Shown here in pieces: positions 1-10,622 of a DNA stretch of 27,667 nt. This stretch comes from Ophioceras dolichostomum (Eukaryota > Ascomycota > Sordariomycetes > Magnaporthales > Ophioceraceae): NCBI GenBank assembly GCA_003049485.1, contig PYST01000448.1, positions 1 to 27,667 on the forward strand, given 5' to 3'. The notes under the pieces are model-generated. The model did not search any database. It worked only from the letters and a program-made list of their open reading frames with translations, and had not been told where the DNA came from. The translations under genes were made by a program, and so were the position numbers. Positions within the stretch are counted from its first letter, which is position 1. The number at the start of each line of letters is the position of its first letter.

Positions 1-250
1 TCCTAGATCCTTAAGCCTCCATTAGATGCCCTTAGAGATTATCCCTTGCAATACCACAAGCCCTTATTACACACAAGCCCTTGTAACATTGCTTTAGCTT
101 CAAATTTCACGCGCATTATATTTTAAAAACACTATTCTTTAATCAGTTTACGTGCCGCGCGCCTCTTAGTCTGTGTACAAAAGTAATTGAGGCCGCTTTA
201 GGTTAGGGCATGTAAATATTATAATATTGTAAATTTTTATACTAGTATTA
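1..250. repeat. AT-rich, probably decayed repeat DNA
   Basis: This stretch is clearly richer in A and T than the rest of the window, with TA-rich runs near 110-140 and 215-255, and holds no credible reading frame. In this group of fungi such a base bias next to GC-rich genes usually marks old transposon DNA mutated by RIP (C to T in CpA). No element family can be recognised. A plain AT-rich intergenic spacer is the alternative. Confidence 0.35.
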
Positions 251-265
251 AATGCATAGCACAAG

Positions 266-378
266 GAGCTCCCACTCGCTTGAGCCAAAAGGACGAGAAT
301 ATCAAGTATAACGACTTGATCTCTCTGGGAGCTCTATCAATTGGCTACGCACCTTTCGGTCAGTGCGCCCAATTGATA
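266..378. repeat. cluster of inverted repeats
   Basis: Three inverted repeats lie close together. GAGCTCCCA at 266-274 pairs with TGGGAGCTC at 326-334. Inside it, ATCAAGT at 301-307 pairs with ACTTGAT at 314-320, and CTCG at 275-278 can pair with CGAG at 294-297. Immediately after, TATCAATTGG at 335-344 pairs with CCAATTGATA at 369-378, with an inner GCAC/GTGC extension. The transcript of either strand could fold into a three-way junction followed by a long hairpin. No known RNA family or tRNA A/B box was recognised, so function is open. Confidence 0.5.
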
Positions 379-853
379 CCGCGCCGTAACAGCAGTTTTG
401 CTTTGAGTCAAGTGCCGGATCGTGCGGGCGTGAGACTGTGAGAGTGACAGCTGTCCCGGGAGTGATTGGACGGTTTGATGACCTTCACTGATGAGATTCT
501 GCCCCCTCCCGGACGAGGGCATTGTCCCAGGTCTAGAAAGTTAACCCACATGGAACATCCTTTGAATTCCGGGTCCTTAAAATCATTCTGCCTTCTCTTG
601 GTGCCGTAAAATTTCTTTATCTCTGGACCACAACAAGAGTATCCAGCGGAGCTTCCCTCGCGTCGCGTCGTGGCCTGCCATCGAATCCGTTCCTTCTGGC
701 CTCGTCACATCCACTTGACCCTCGTTTTGGTCATATCCCTTGAGCAGTCGGGTACCGTCAATCGGCTGCCGAACGACACCGCTCACTTTTCTTCTCTTCT
801 TTCAACCCCTGGCTGTCGGTCCTCAATCTCGGCTGATTGAAGCGCCAAGAAAT
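379..853. other. intergenic region upstream of the F-box-like gene
   Basis: No gene is supported here. The reading frame of the downstream gene stays open upstream to about 740 but has no ATG before 854. Pyrimidine-rich DNA at 785-810, just before the chosen ATG, fits a fungal promoter or 5' leader. Confidence 0.5.
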
Positions 854-2530
854 ATGCCCAACATCACCGATCTAAGCGCCAACGACATCGCCCTCGTGCT
901 CGAGGCGTGTCCCGATCTCGAAACTCTCCGGTCGGCTGTCTATTCCTCGCCGTTGTTCTTCCGCGTCTTTCGGAACTACGCCCATTCCATCACCCGAGCC
1001 GTGCTTTTGCGGGAGCTTGGAGACGGCTGCGACATGTATCTCTTGTCCAGGATCATTCTGGTGCTCAATATCAAAGCCCGCATGTCTGCCGCCTTGTCTT
1101 CGCCCTCATATCAGCAGGCTCGGTCAATGCTTCAGGACCATCCCTCCGACGAGTCCATATTCCGCCTGTTTGTGGGGCACTACTCCGACAACGGCCAGGA
1201 CTGCCCAACGAGGACCTTGATAGCCGTTCTCTTCACCGACCGGCCCCATCTGCAGCACCAGTGGCGATGGACGACCCAGAACGCCACGGCCGCTTCACGT
1301 CTGTATAAGGCCGTCAAGACCCTCGCGGGCAGATTCGCCGCGACCGCCCTCCAGCGGAAGTGGGACTATTTCGGCCGGGACGACGTCCCGGTAGAGCAGC
1401 CATCTCAGCTTGAGATGCGCCGCGTCGAGCTCGCCCTCGTGCGATACGAGGTGCTCTGTGCCGTCCTCTTCCCCCCTGACCAGCAGCAGCACTATCAGCT
1501 CATGAACGCCGCGGACCAGAACATCGCCGAGCAGCTGTTCCTCCTGGCTTTCAACCCCTGGGAGAACGAGCAGCTGGCTAGCGTGTTTGAGTTCCTCTGG
1601 ATAGAAGCCTTCCCTGGTAAGCGAAGCCAGCTCTGTTGAATTCCCCACTGTGGACACACACATTAGCCATAATTAGCCTTATGTCAGCCACAGGTCGTAT
1701 GACGGATGTGCCTCAACATCGGTTGCCATCGATCCTCAGACATATAGTACAGTGCAGTTCATGCATATCAAACGCCGCTTTATAGAGGCTAACACCCTGC
1801 GATATCTTATAACAGCCTACAAAGCCCTCGCCGTGGACGACAACTGGGGCAGCTTCCGCGTCGAGGATGCGCTCGCGGGCGGGAAGTCGATGACCCCCAG
1901 TTCGCAGCGGTCATGTGCAGGGGACTGGTGCACATCCTTCGCGTTATCAAGGCCACGACGTTCGACGAGCGGCGTGATTTTATCGGCCGGGACCCGCCGG
2001 CTCCGCTGGGGCACTTCCTGTCCACCGCCATGAAGACCCACCGCCGCCTGCTCGGCGAGGCGAACGTCACCCGGCGACATCTTGAGTCGCTGTGGGATGG
2101 GGACCAGCCCGTGACCGGTGACGTCATCGTCCCCGGCTGGTACTCCCAGCTCGTCGTTGTCGATGACGAAGACAGCAGCAGCGGCAACGACAACGGCCCG
2201 AAGCGAGCCTTCAGGGAGGGCAACGTCAACTACACCAATCCGCACACGGCGGCCTTCGGCCGCCAGCGGCTCGTGTTCCTCCGGGCGTGCGGCTATGTGT
2301 TCTGGTAGGAGGCGACGACTTTCGGGAACAGCCCGGACCTGCTGTCGTCGGTGAACTGGGAGGACCCGCCGTGGGCGTTGACGATGGTCGAGGAGGACCT
2401 GCACGCCTGCCGACTCGCAATCCACGATAGAGTCGGACAGTCGGCCCTTGACCAACTGACGATCGAGGTGGTTGGGGAGTTGCTTAGCGTCTGGCCGAGG
2501 AGGAGGCACCCGCAGTGGGAAGCAGAGTAG
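854..2530 (+). pseudogene. F-box-like lineage-specific protein, frameshifted and with an in-frame stop
   Basis: The N-terminus (LSANDIALVLEACPDLETLR followed by a Leu-rich stretch) resembles the divergent F-box-like families of unknown function that are common in Pezizomycotina; no substrate can be named. Exon 1 runs 854-1616 and ends in phase 1 at a GTAAGC donor. Intron 1617-1752 ends TACAG, and exon 2 starts at 1753 in frame. Protein-like coding then moves by one base near 1884-1890, between ...VEDALAGG and DDPQFAAVMCRG, with no splice signals to explain it. In the new frame a TAG lies at 2306-2308 (YVFW-stop-EATTFGNS), after which clear coding continues to a TAG at 2528-2530. Two lesions in one gene suggest a pseudogene; an assembly error is possible for either. 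As it stands, translation would stop within exon 2 at about 2033. ATG 854 is preferred because the F-box-like homology begins about seven residues after it. Confidence 0.6.
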
Positions 2531-3817
2531 GGTGGGTTGGATCGGCTTGTGGTTGTGGATGTGGCCACCCCTTCCTGGCTGGCCGACTTCTGTTTTTACT
2601 ACATCCCTGCAGAATTTGAGAATGGGAGGGCAAGGGGAGTGGATGCGAGATGGAGGAGGTAGGTATGGCAGAGGGAGGGGGCCACGCTGTGAAAGGCCAC
2701 TTTTCTGGCGAAGCGAAGAGTATGGGTCGGGGTTTTGGGCCGGGGCCGGAGAGGGAGGCCGATATGTGTGATGGCGTTCGGGGGGTTGGGGGTCGGCTAT
2801 GTGACACTGCTCTTTGGGGGCCGGTATGCCAACGTTCACAACATCACACATTTTGCTTTGCTTTGGGCTGCTTCGAGAGGCCACAAGTGATGAACTCACT
2901 GTCCAAGCATAAAAGTTGGCCGTCTCTTATTTTTCTTCTTAACTTTTTTTCTCAGTTCGCTATTTTAGATGTGGTCGTCCGCATTAAGGTTGCCTGCATT
3001 TCCCCCCTTATATGGCCGAGGTCGAGCGATTTATTTCTTATCCGCGAGAATCTGCCAGACGGTTTCGGTGCTCGCCGGTCTCCATTATGTAGATTATTTG
3101 CGCTGTCTGAGATAGTCGATGGTTCTTGTCATCGGTCGCCCTTGTGCCGGCCGCCTCGGCCAAGGTCGCCGCGCCGAAACACCCGACCTAGCCTTGGGGG
3201 CCGTCCCCTTCACTGTCTGCCTGGCGAAGTTGACGATTTGGTCCACATCCTCCTTCTTTATTTGTGACTCGCCAGCCGGGCCGAGACATGATGATGACTG
3301 ATTTCTGGCTTCACGACTCGGCTGGCCTCGTGGTCTTCTGCCGGTCCCTAAAGCTGATTATATCTCACCCTTCCAAACCTCCGCCGTTGCTGGCCTATCT
3401 ACCTAGTTCGCGCATGGTCTGCAGCCATGAAAACTTGGGCCTCAAGGCTTTGTTGCATCTCTCAATGAAAGATGCCCTGGGCATGGGTGACTCATGTTGA
3501 AGGAGAATCGCAGACAAAAAGGAACGGGAGAGTCACGCGCCTTGTACCGCAATTCTGGAATGTGATTGCATCCTTATCTAGAACGTGTTGCCATACTTGT
3601 CAACTGTTCTTGTCAACTGTTCCCCCGTTGTTACTGGATACTAGTGGGCTGTCATTGAGTGTCCGCGTCCGAATCTCGACTCATACAGGCAGACCTCCTT
3701 CAACATATGATTTCCTGACCACGATCTTCAAGCGTTAATCATCCTCTTCTTACTCTCTTTCCATTTCAGCACCCAGCTCTACAACGCACCGGTTACCGCT
3801 CTTTATCTGCCCCGTAC
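2531..3817. other. intergenic region, 1.3 kb
   Basis: No gene supported. The plus strand is G-rich at about 2610-2790 and the open frames there have biased, repetitive composition with no domain. A pyrimidine-rich stretch with a CAG at about 3738-3772 precedes the next start codon and could be the promoter/leader, or the end of a 5'-UTR intron. Confidence 0.5.
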
Positions 3818-6800
3818 ATGATGTCGGCTGCAGCTCCGGAAGACCTAGATCTCATCGCAACGCTCTATCCCTACTATCCCTACGATCTTGCTGAGAGGAA
3901 AAAACCAGAAAACAAGGAATATTACACGCGAACGTCCCAGGTCCTCACCACCCACAATAAACATACTACTATCCCTGGAAGCCGGTCCCGGTCGGGTCTC
4001 AACGTGGATCCACGTATCGAGTTGCGTTTTAGTAACTGCCCCAAGCCTGGGCACTGCGGCTTCGTCTTTGGGTCTGATAGCAACAGCGACGTCCACTGCC
4101 CCGACCTAACCAACAAAGATGAGGTCGCACCTACCCATTGCGCCATTACATTCGACAGGGATCACCGCCTGATTGTCCAGGATCTCGGAGGCCCTCGTGG
4201 AACCAAAGTATTGTACGACTGGATCATCCAGCACGGTCAGACTCAGGGGATTCAGGGCGGTGGAACTACTAAGAAAACGACCGTCGTGAAAACTATGGAG
4301 ACAATTCCCAGACAACGAAATTTCACTTGGCTGATCGGCGGAACAGACTACCTCGACAGGTCTCCATGTCAGTTTGTGCTCGATCTGGGCGGCCAGCTCA
4401 GGTTCCGGATCGTCGTATCCAGGCACCTCTGCACCCCCGACGCGGCAGCAGCCGTCGACAAGTTCCGGGATAGTGCCGTTGAGCCGCCGCGGCCTCCACA
4501 CGTCAGCCCGGGCACCATTGTCATGAGCACCAAGTTGAACACTAACTGCAGCCGGGGCTTTGTGTCGTTTCGGCACCTCTGGAATGTCAGCACGGGTTCG
4601 CAAACGGTAACACAGACGTACGCCCCGCACCTGGTTGATGAACAGAGAACGGCGGTGACAGATGCCTTCAGAAGAGAAGTTCGCGAGCGACATGGGGCTC
4701 AAGATAAACACGGAGCCCTTGATCCAGTAGGTACTACTGACCTTTATATTTGATGTCCCTCTGACTTGCTAACCGCAGTGTTGCTCGATCTAGCACGTCT
4801 TGCAGCTTTTCTCTTACGACGAGGTGGATGGCGTTGCGTCGACGATGACATTCCAGTGCATCCGACTTCCCCTCAGCCCGAGCGACCGTCTCACGCGACT
4901 GGAGACCGCAAGGCTTCTGAAGCAATGCCTCAGCGCCTTCAAGTTCCTGCACAGCCGCAAGCCGCCAATCATCCACCGCTTTTTCGAGCCCTGCTGCATC
5001 CTCGTTTCGAAACACGGCCCGCTCAGGATCAGAATCATCAATATCGCCAACGCGGAGGATCCTATTCGTCGAGGAGGCGAGGTCAACTCACCATTCGGCG
5101 CACCCGAGACCACATACGACCCACCGGGTGCAGGTGCTCCCGATGCACAAACTGACACCGGTGCAGTGGATATATGGGCGCTTGGTGCCGTGGTTTACCA
5201 CTTCTGGCCCCCTCTGCGGCCGTGGGCCCAGCAGTCGCCCGGGCCAGGAGGCGCGCCGCCTCTCCCTCGCAAGGATTGGGAACGGGAACGCGTGCAACGG
5301 CTTGGAAATGCCCGAGAACCCAACGCCTTTGAGAGGCTGTTGGCCGACAAGATGCTGGTTTACCAAAGCGATGGGCGAGGGAGAGCAGAAGACTGCTTGC
5401 GAGACGCTCAGACGATCGTCAAGGCGGTTGAAAAAATGGCCGTCGGCAACGACCCGCCTTCCACTATTCCTTCAGCCTCTGGTCGCCGGGAGTGGAATGC
5501 TCAAATACCATTCGAGGCCTTTCAGGTTAGTAAGCCTAGAATAACACATGCGGTCGCGGCGAACCCTCGACCGATGGGATCTCGAAACGACTAACGGCTT
5601 GTGGACGTGGCTAACGTGTGCCGGGTTTTCCTGTTTAGACCGTCGTGGGCACGGAAATCGATATCAGGTCGCGAACTGCAACTCCCTCGTCATCCGGTTC
5701 CAGTGACAGAGCAAGCCCCTCTGCCGTCCAGCCGACAGGCACAGCCCACCAACGTAGCGAGGGCAGACATCCCGAGCAGCCCAGGAGAAGCGATACGTCA
5801 AACTCCTCGTCGAGCGTCGCCTCGAGTAGCTCCTTGCATTCGAATCTGAGTATTCGCCTGGCGTCATCGAGCCGGCAACCGGGCGGTTCGGGTGGTTCGG
5901 GCGGTAATCATGCTCCGCCTGACCAAGGCTCAGCCCTCCACCAACGCGTGCAGCAAGATAAGGACGAGAAGAGGGTACGAAATCCCAATAAGCGTACCCG
6001 CACTGGCAGCTCGCATAGCTCGGACGCCCCTGCTAGGAAGGCGGCAAAGGCACCAGTCGGTTCCGAAGAGAGCGCTCCCGGAAACATCGCTACTAGTAGT
6101 AGTATTTTGACGGCCCCTCACCCTGCCCCCAACCCATCTCGATCTTTCTCGACAGGTTCCAACACTCAGGCGGCTCCCCGACCACCACACGCTCTGGCAC
6201 CCGGCCTTGGAAGGCTCGACCAGAGCGGCGACCAGAGGGGCGATTCTCGGATGTCTATATCCAATCTTGTAGGCCCAAGCGGGTCCGGAGATCTCGGGCA
6301 CCAACGTGCCCGGCCCGCGTGGATCCAGACGACGGTATCTGCGTCTTCCGCGGGCAACAACAGCCGTCCGACGACTCAGGCCCCTAGAACCTTCTTGCCA
6401 CAGCAAACTGCATCTCCGACAAGTATGGACTATCCTCGTCATTATCTACCGGGTGTGGGTGTGGGAGGTGCCGACCCACCACTCCAGCAGTCGCAGATCG
6501 GACGTCACCAGCGCGGTCCTTCCGACCTTCCACTCCCCCATCGGCCAGAATCTATGCCAGCGGTGAGCTTTCAGCCCAGCCGCCAGCCCTCTCTACCACC
6601 ACGCCGGCCCCTGCCGGCTGAAAGAAGACCCCATCCTCCTGGAGCTTCTGGCTCGACTGGTGCAGCCTCATACTCTATCCACACGCAACAACAGCCATCG
6701 CAAGCCCCGCCTACCTCTACCAGGCCCGCACCGACTATTCCGCCGGCGGCTAGCAGCAGTAGCAGCAGCCAACGAGCAACACATGGCACCGAAGAGGAGC

Positions 6801-7273
6801 AGCAGCCCGGCAGCGCTGACGTCAATCCCAGAAGGGCCGCCGAAGATATGATCAGGCCAGGACCGGGACCGGGCCAGATCCACTGCACCGGGTGTGGCAA
6901 GACTTTTCCCGACACCAAGCCGGAGCGTGTAAAGGCTGCGAGCCACGCGTTTGGGACCCACGTCTAACAGTTCCCATGCCAACATTGTAGCTGGTCGTTC
7001 GCTCAGAAGGCCAATCTGAACAGACACGTGGCGGCTCTTCACACTGCTGGGCCAAAGGTTCGCAAAATCACGCGCTGTGGAATATGCTACCAGTGGTTCA
7101 GTTCGGACTCTGGTCGGAACAGCCACGAAAAGAGGGATTGCTCGAAGTACAGCCTTCCTTGTGATCAGTGTGGGGGTAAATTCAAGGACCCCACAACGCT
7201 CGGGCAGCATGTTCCGGCCGGTCGTTGCCTGTGGCCGCCACACGGTGGGTTGAACCCTCCGAGCCTCACCTAG
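3818..7273 (+). CDS. FHA-like / pseudokinase / C2H2 zinc-finger fusion protein (TAA before most of the fingers)
   Basis: Three exons: 3818-4726, 4794-5525 and 5639 onward. Introns 4727-4793 (GTAGGT...CTAG) and 5526-5638 (GTTAGT...TTTAG) are both phase 0 with CTAAC branch points. Residues about 75-135 look like an FHA domain (CGFVFGSDSNSD, THCAITF, DLGGPRGT), with the usual NG replaced by RG. Residues about 235-500 follow a protein kinase fold: a helix-C-like DAFRREVR, HVLQLFSYDE, an HRD region reading IIHRFFEP near 364, APE at 406-408 and VDIWALGAVVYHF near 428. The VAIK lysine, the HRD aspartate and the DFG motif are absent, so it is probably catalytically dead. About 440 Ser/Pro-rich residues follow, then CTGCGKTF. 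A TAA at 6965-6967 would end the protein at 989 residues; in the same frame to 7273 lie one C2H2 finger (x12 spacing) and two C2HC fingers. Inference: a phosphopeptide-binding, DNA-binding scaffold. ATG 3818 or 3821 is the start. Confidence 0.7.
6929..7273 (+). other. zinc-finger segment interrupted by TAA at 6965-6967, with intron-like signals
   Basis: The sequence reads GTHV-stop-QFPCQHC, and three Cys2-His2/Cys2-His-Cys fingers continue in the same frame with no other stop until 7271. A GTAAAG donor-like site lies at 6929, and CTAACAG, containing the stop, ends at 6970. Removing 6929-6970 (42 nt, 14 codons) would keep the frame and delete the stop, but the branch-like CTAAC would sit almost on the acceptor and 42 nt is very short for an intron. 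Using the CTAAC as branch with the TAG acceptor at 6990 gives a normal 62-nt intron but shifts the frame and destroys the fingers. A CAA-to-TAA nonsense change is the simplest reading. Confidence 0.55.
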
Positions 7274-8630
7274 TACATGTACCGTTTTGTCTTCGCTGTT
7301 GCGATGCGACACGCCGTCGATTTAGTTGGAACGGTACTTCGTTACTGGAAGTCTTTAAAAGGTTCGTTGATCAAGTATAGGTAGGTAGGTATCTAGCGGG
7401 TTAGATTGATACAGGGCGGAGGAGTAATTAATGTCTAATATTACCATGAAGATGGATGGACTAAATAGCATAGCTGAATTATCCTTATACCTCTCGCCTT
7501 ACTTGCCACCTAATAATACAGGCGAAAGCCCTATCTCTGCCTATTATACTACATTCCCTCGCTGGAGCTTTCCAACTTCATGTTCCTCTGGCTGGGCTTA
7601 GACGTGGATTGCATACTAGTACCGCCAACCTGGTACCTACTACCAAATCTGCCGGTCAGAACCCGCGGCGCCGGGAGTCACGACGGCCGTGCTGGACTTC
7701 AGTTCTCTCTTCGCGGCTGGCGATCGCGAGGATCTGCGCTGCTGGATCAATGCTATACATGCTTGGGGTACCTACTAATGCCAACGACGTCCGGCTTGAT
7801 CTCGGGGTGGTCGCCTCGCAGAAGACATAGAAACCTGATATGGCGACAATGCTTCAGGGGCTTCGAGACTCGGTTCTTTACTTCTCTGTTCCCTGCTAAA
7901 TAAGTCTTCCTTGCCTTCTTCGATTGCTCCCTCATGTTGTCCGATTCTTTCTTCCCCTTTTGAGCTCTAGTCTCCTACTATCCTTCTCGTCACTTGACTT
8001 TTCGATGTCTTCGTTGGGATGATACCTCGGTATGCACTTAATAAATATTTTTCGCCACGGGAGCGGCTGGTGAGTCGCACGTCTCTACGGCATAATGGGG
8101 TGACAGGGACATGGCGTTCTACGTAATTAGGAGCTCGGAGAGCTAATCAACAGGGCTGATAGTGCGAGGGCCCGAGGAACGGATGTGTCAGTTTGTATCG
8201 GTGGTTTCCATGGCAAGCACTAAAGAGATTATGGACTGTTTTCTCATCGACGATGACTGGGTATTTGACTTCAGGCATTAGTTAGGCTTCTGCTGAACCT
8301 GATGCTGTCTGTTGGTTCCAGACGGATGTCGATAGCCGCTGCGTCAACGTGGGAATTCTGCACTCTTTACGGCCGAATGCCATTTTTTCCCACACCCAAG
8401 CCGCCCGGTCCTATTTTGGGGCTAGTCGTCCTGGTGGTGTGAGAGTGGCGGCGCACAGCCTCAGCTGGCATGCGATTTCGGCATGACCAAAGGTCCAGGC
8501 TCTGAGGTCGTCTTTCATTTTTCTCGCCCTCCCTGCTCTGCATCATCCCCGTCGCATTCATCATCAGAGACCCTCAGTTCATTCTAAGCGAGGCGATCAA
8601 GAATCAATTCTGTTGTACGGATTAACCTCA
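7274..8630. other. intergenic region, 1.36 kb
   Basis: No gene supported. It holds a short GGTA microsatellite at about 7380-7391, AT-rich stretches near 7425-7560 and 8035-8055, and a C/T-rich leader at about 8510-8580 before the next start codon. Open frames at 7580-7903 lack an initiation context, a domain or introns. Confidence 0.5.
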
Positions 8631-10622
8631 ATGGCCGACCCTCTCAGCATCGCGGCGTCGGTAGCAGGCCTTATTGCCGCAGCGGACAAAATCTATACGA
8701 CGTTGTCGAACTTTGTGACTGGAGTTCAGGGCGCGCCGGAAACTGCTCGCCATGCTCTCTGGGTTGTGGAAGACGCACGGCGGGTGCTCGCGGGAGCTGA
8801 GCGGCTCATTCTTTTCCACACTACGACGAATCCACAGTTCACACCGGCCCGGGGCTCTATGATAGCGATAGACCATCTTGTCGCTATTTTTACGCAATGC
8901 GTACTGACCTTCTCCGAGCTGGAGGCCAAAGTATGCAGCAGGGCCGATATTCCCTCCACTTACTACGACCCCGGGGAGGCCGATCTCAGCATGGATGTCT
9001 TGACGAGGGCAAGATGGGCGCGGAGATATTCAGACATCTCGCGTCTGATAGACCGGGTCGAGACTCATCACAGAGCGATGGCCATGGTGCTGAACATCCT
9101 ACAATGGTAGGTGGTCTTCTGTGTAATCTGTCACTACTAGGCCCGGATCGAGTATCAAGCTGACTTAAGAGTTTGGCAGCGAATCGGACATTGAAGCCGC
9201 GCAGTCGTCTCAGACGCTTCAACAGCAAGTACAGCAACTCATCGATCAGAACCACCACCTCGTCACACGCATAGAACGGCTCGAGCTCGTCAACGATGGC
9301 AATCCGGCTGGCTCAGTGAGGTTCGTTGGCGACGACCACCAGTCTACGGCGATCCCCGATGACGCCCAGCCATCCATCCTCACGGTTGACCAGCGGTCCC
9401 CTTCGTCTGTCCGGAGAGCTACAGCGCGAGTTGCCGCACCCCTTCTCAGGTCTTTCTCTGCCTTCGAGCGTGAGTTCGAGAAAGTGCTCATGAAGTCCAG
9501 GGTCTATTCCAGGGTGCAGTCGAGGGAGTGCGACGTATCGCTCGCGCCAACCTCTGTCGTCGGGACGGGTGCCTGGACGGCCATGTCAGGGCTTAGCTTG
9601 AGCGATATCTCCGCCATTTCTGTCATCCGGCTGCCGATCACGCCAGCAGATATGGCCCGCATTGGACACGGGTTGACATTCTCAGCCATATTCGCCCAGG
9701 AGATGCCTAGTGTTTCCGGCCACGACAGCGACGTTCCGGAGCGACAGATTCCGGGACCAAGGGCCCCCAAGCTGTTGCATCAGGATGCCGGGGGAGAACA
9801 GAGCATGCAGGCGCTACATTCAGCACAGAGTGAACTCGAGTCGTTCGGGGTCATGATCATCGGAACGGCGGGAGGGAACAGCGCACTTGGCCGCTCGGTA
9901 GGTCACACAGAGCCCCTCAACCCCCCTTGCCACACACAGAGGCACACGATTAGCTAACGTCTAAATCACGGCCTTCCTCAAAGATTTGTAACGACGGGGC
10001 CTTCACACCTCATACGCCAGTCACCAGAGCAGAAGTTAGAAGTCTCGCTGGGCTCCGGGTGGATGGCAGCGGGTTGTTCACAGTGGATGGCCGAAAATGC
10101 CTTCTACGAGTGATGGAGATTCTAATCTATCCCGGCGACTCGACACCGCAGGCTGCCATGTTTGAAGCAGATGATTCGGTGATAATCCGGGCTCCCATGT
10201 TTGAAGCAGATGGTGTGGTGATTCCATACCTCGGGAATAGTCCTTCTGGTGATGATACCGCCTCCGAGATCGCAGCCTTTGCCGAGGCTCAATGGATCAA
10301 AACAGTCTTTCTGCTGGCTGACAACAACGGGCAGGCCAGTCAGCACTTGGTCCCCTCGCCGGAGGCCCAGTCGCTTGCCCGCAGGCTCGACTGCCAGTTT
10401 TATCAGTGCTCAGCCTCCGATTGCGATGAAGTCTCGGGCTTGGCCATAGAACTAATTCGTGCGATGCGGAGAGCGAAGGTGCAGGCCAAAGAGGCATTAG
10501 GTGGGTTGGAGATATTATGGGAGGTGCAATCGACAACCTCTCTTAACGACATACTCGAGAAGAGGAACGAAATGCCTGCGGTACCGTCACGAAATTCGAC
10601 GTCACCCACATCCACAGATTGA
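8631..10622 (+). CDS. Fungal_N-domain protein fused to a degenerate Ras-like GTPase domain
   Basis: Exons 8631-9106, 9180-9897 and 9984-10622; introns 9107-9179 (phase 2) and 9898-9983 (phase 0, CTAAC branch point) give 610 residues. The start MADPLSIAASVAGLIAAADK is the hallmark of the Fungal_N domain found at the N-terminus of many fungal NLR-like and signalling proteins. A coiled coil (LQQQVQQLIDQNHHLVTRIERLE) follows at about 167-190, then a conserved linker (SGLSLSDISAISVI). From about 380 the chain follows Ras order: P-loop strand MIIGTAGGNSAL, VDGRKCLLRVMEI (Ras strands 2-3), VFLLADNNG at the NKxD position, and EAQSLARRLDCQFYQCSAS at the SAK position. The P-loop Lys, DxxG and NKxD are all lost, so GTP binding is unlikely. 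Intron 2 falls just after the P-loop region. Inference: a regulatory pseudo-GTPase, possibly in self/non-self or stress signalling; a plain hypothetical protein is the cautious label. Confidence 0.75.
10156..10212 (+). repeat. 18-bp direct repeat in frame inside the Ras-like domain
   Basis: CCATGTTTGAAGCAGATG occurs at 10156-10173 and again at 10195-10212, exactly 39 nt (13 codons) apart, so the peptide MFEAD appears twice, as MFEADDSVI and MFEADGVVI. It lies where Ras proteins have switch II and the following strand. This looks like a small in-frame tandem duplication that later diverged. Confidence 0.9.

Noticed and set aside
195..215. Telomere-like TTAGGG near the left edge
   Set aside because: Only one unit occurs (TTAGGTTAGGG), with no tandem array, so it is not evidence of a chromosome end.
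1817..2899. 360-residue minus-strand open frame
   Set aside because: It is mostly antisense to the F-box-like gene and has biased Pro/Arg/Ser composition, with no domain or splice structure.
2650..3267. 205-residue plus-strand open frame
   Set aside because: It lies in G-rich intergenic DNA, with no recognisable domain and composition typical of chance frames.
6929..6970. Annotating a 42-nt intron to remove the stop before the zinc fingers
   Set aside because: The length is below the usual fungal minimum and the only branch-like sequence abuts the acceptor, so it is kept as a hypothesis and not used as the gene model.
6668..7312. 214-residue minus-strand open frame
   Set aside because: Antisense shadow of the zinc-finger region, whose C2H2 spacing makes the plus strand the coding one.
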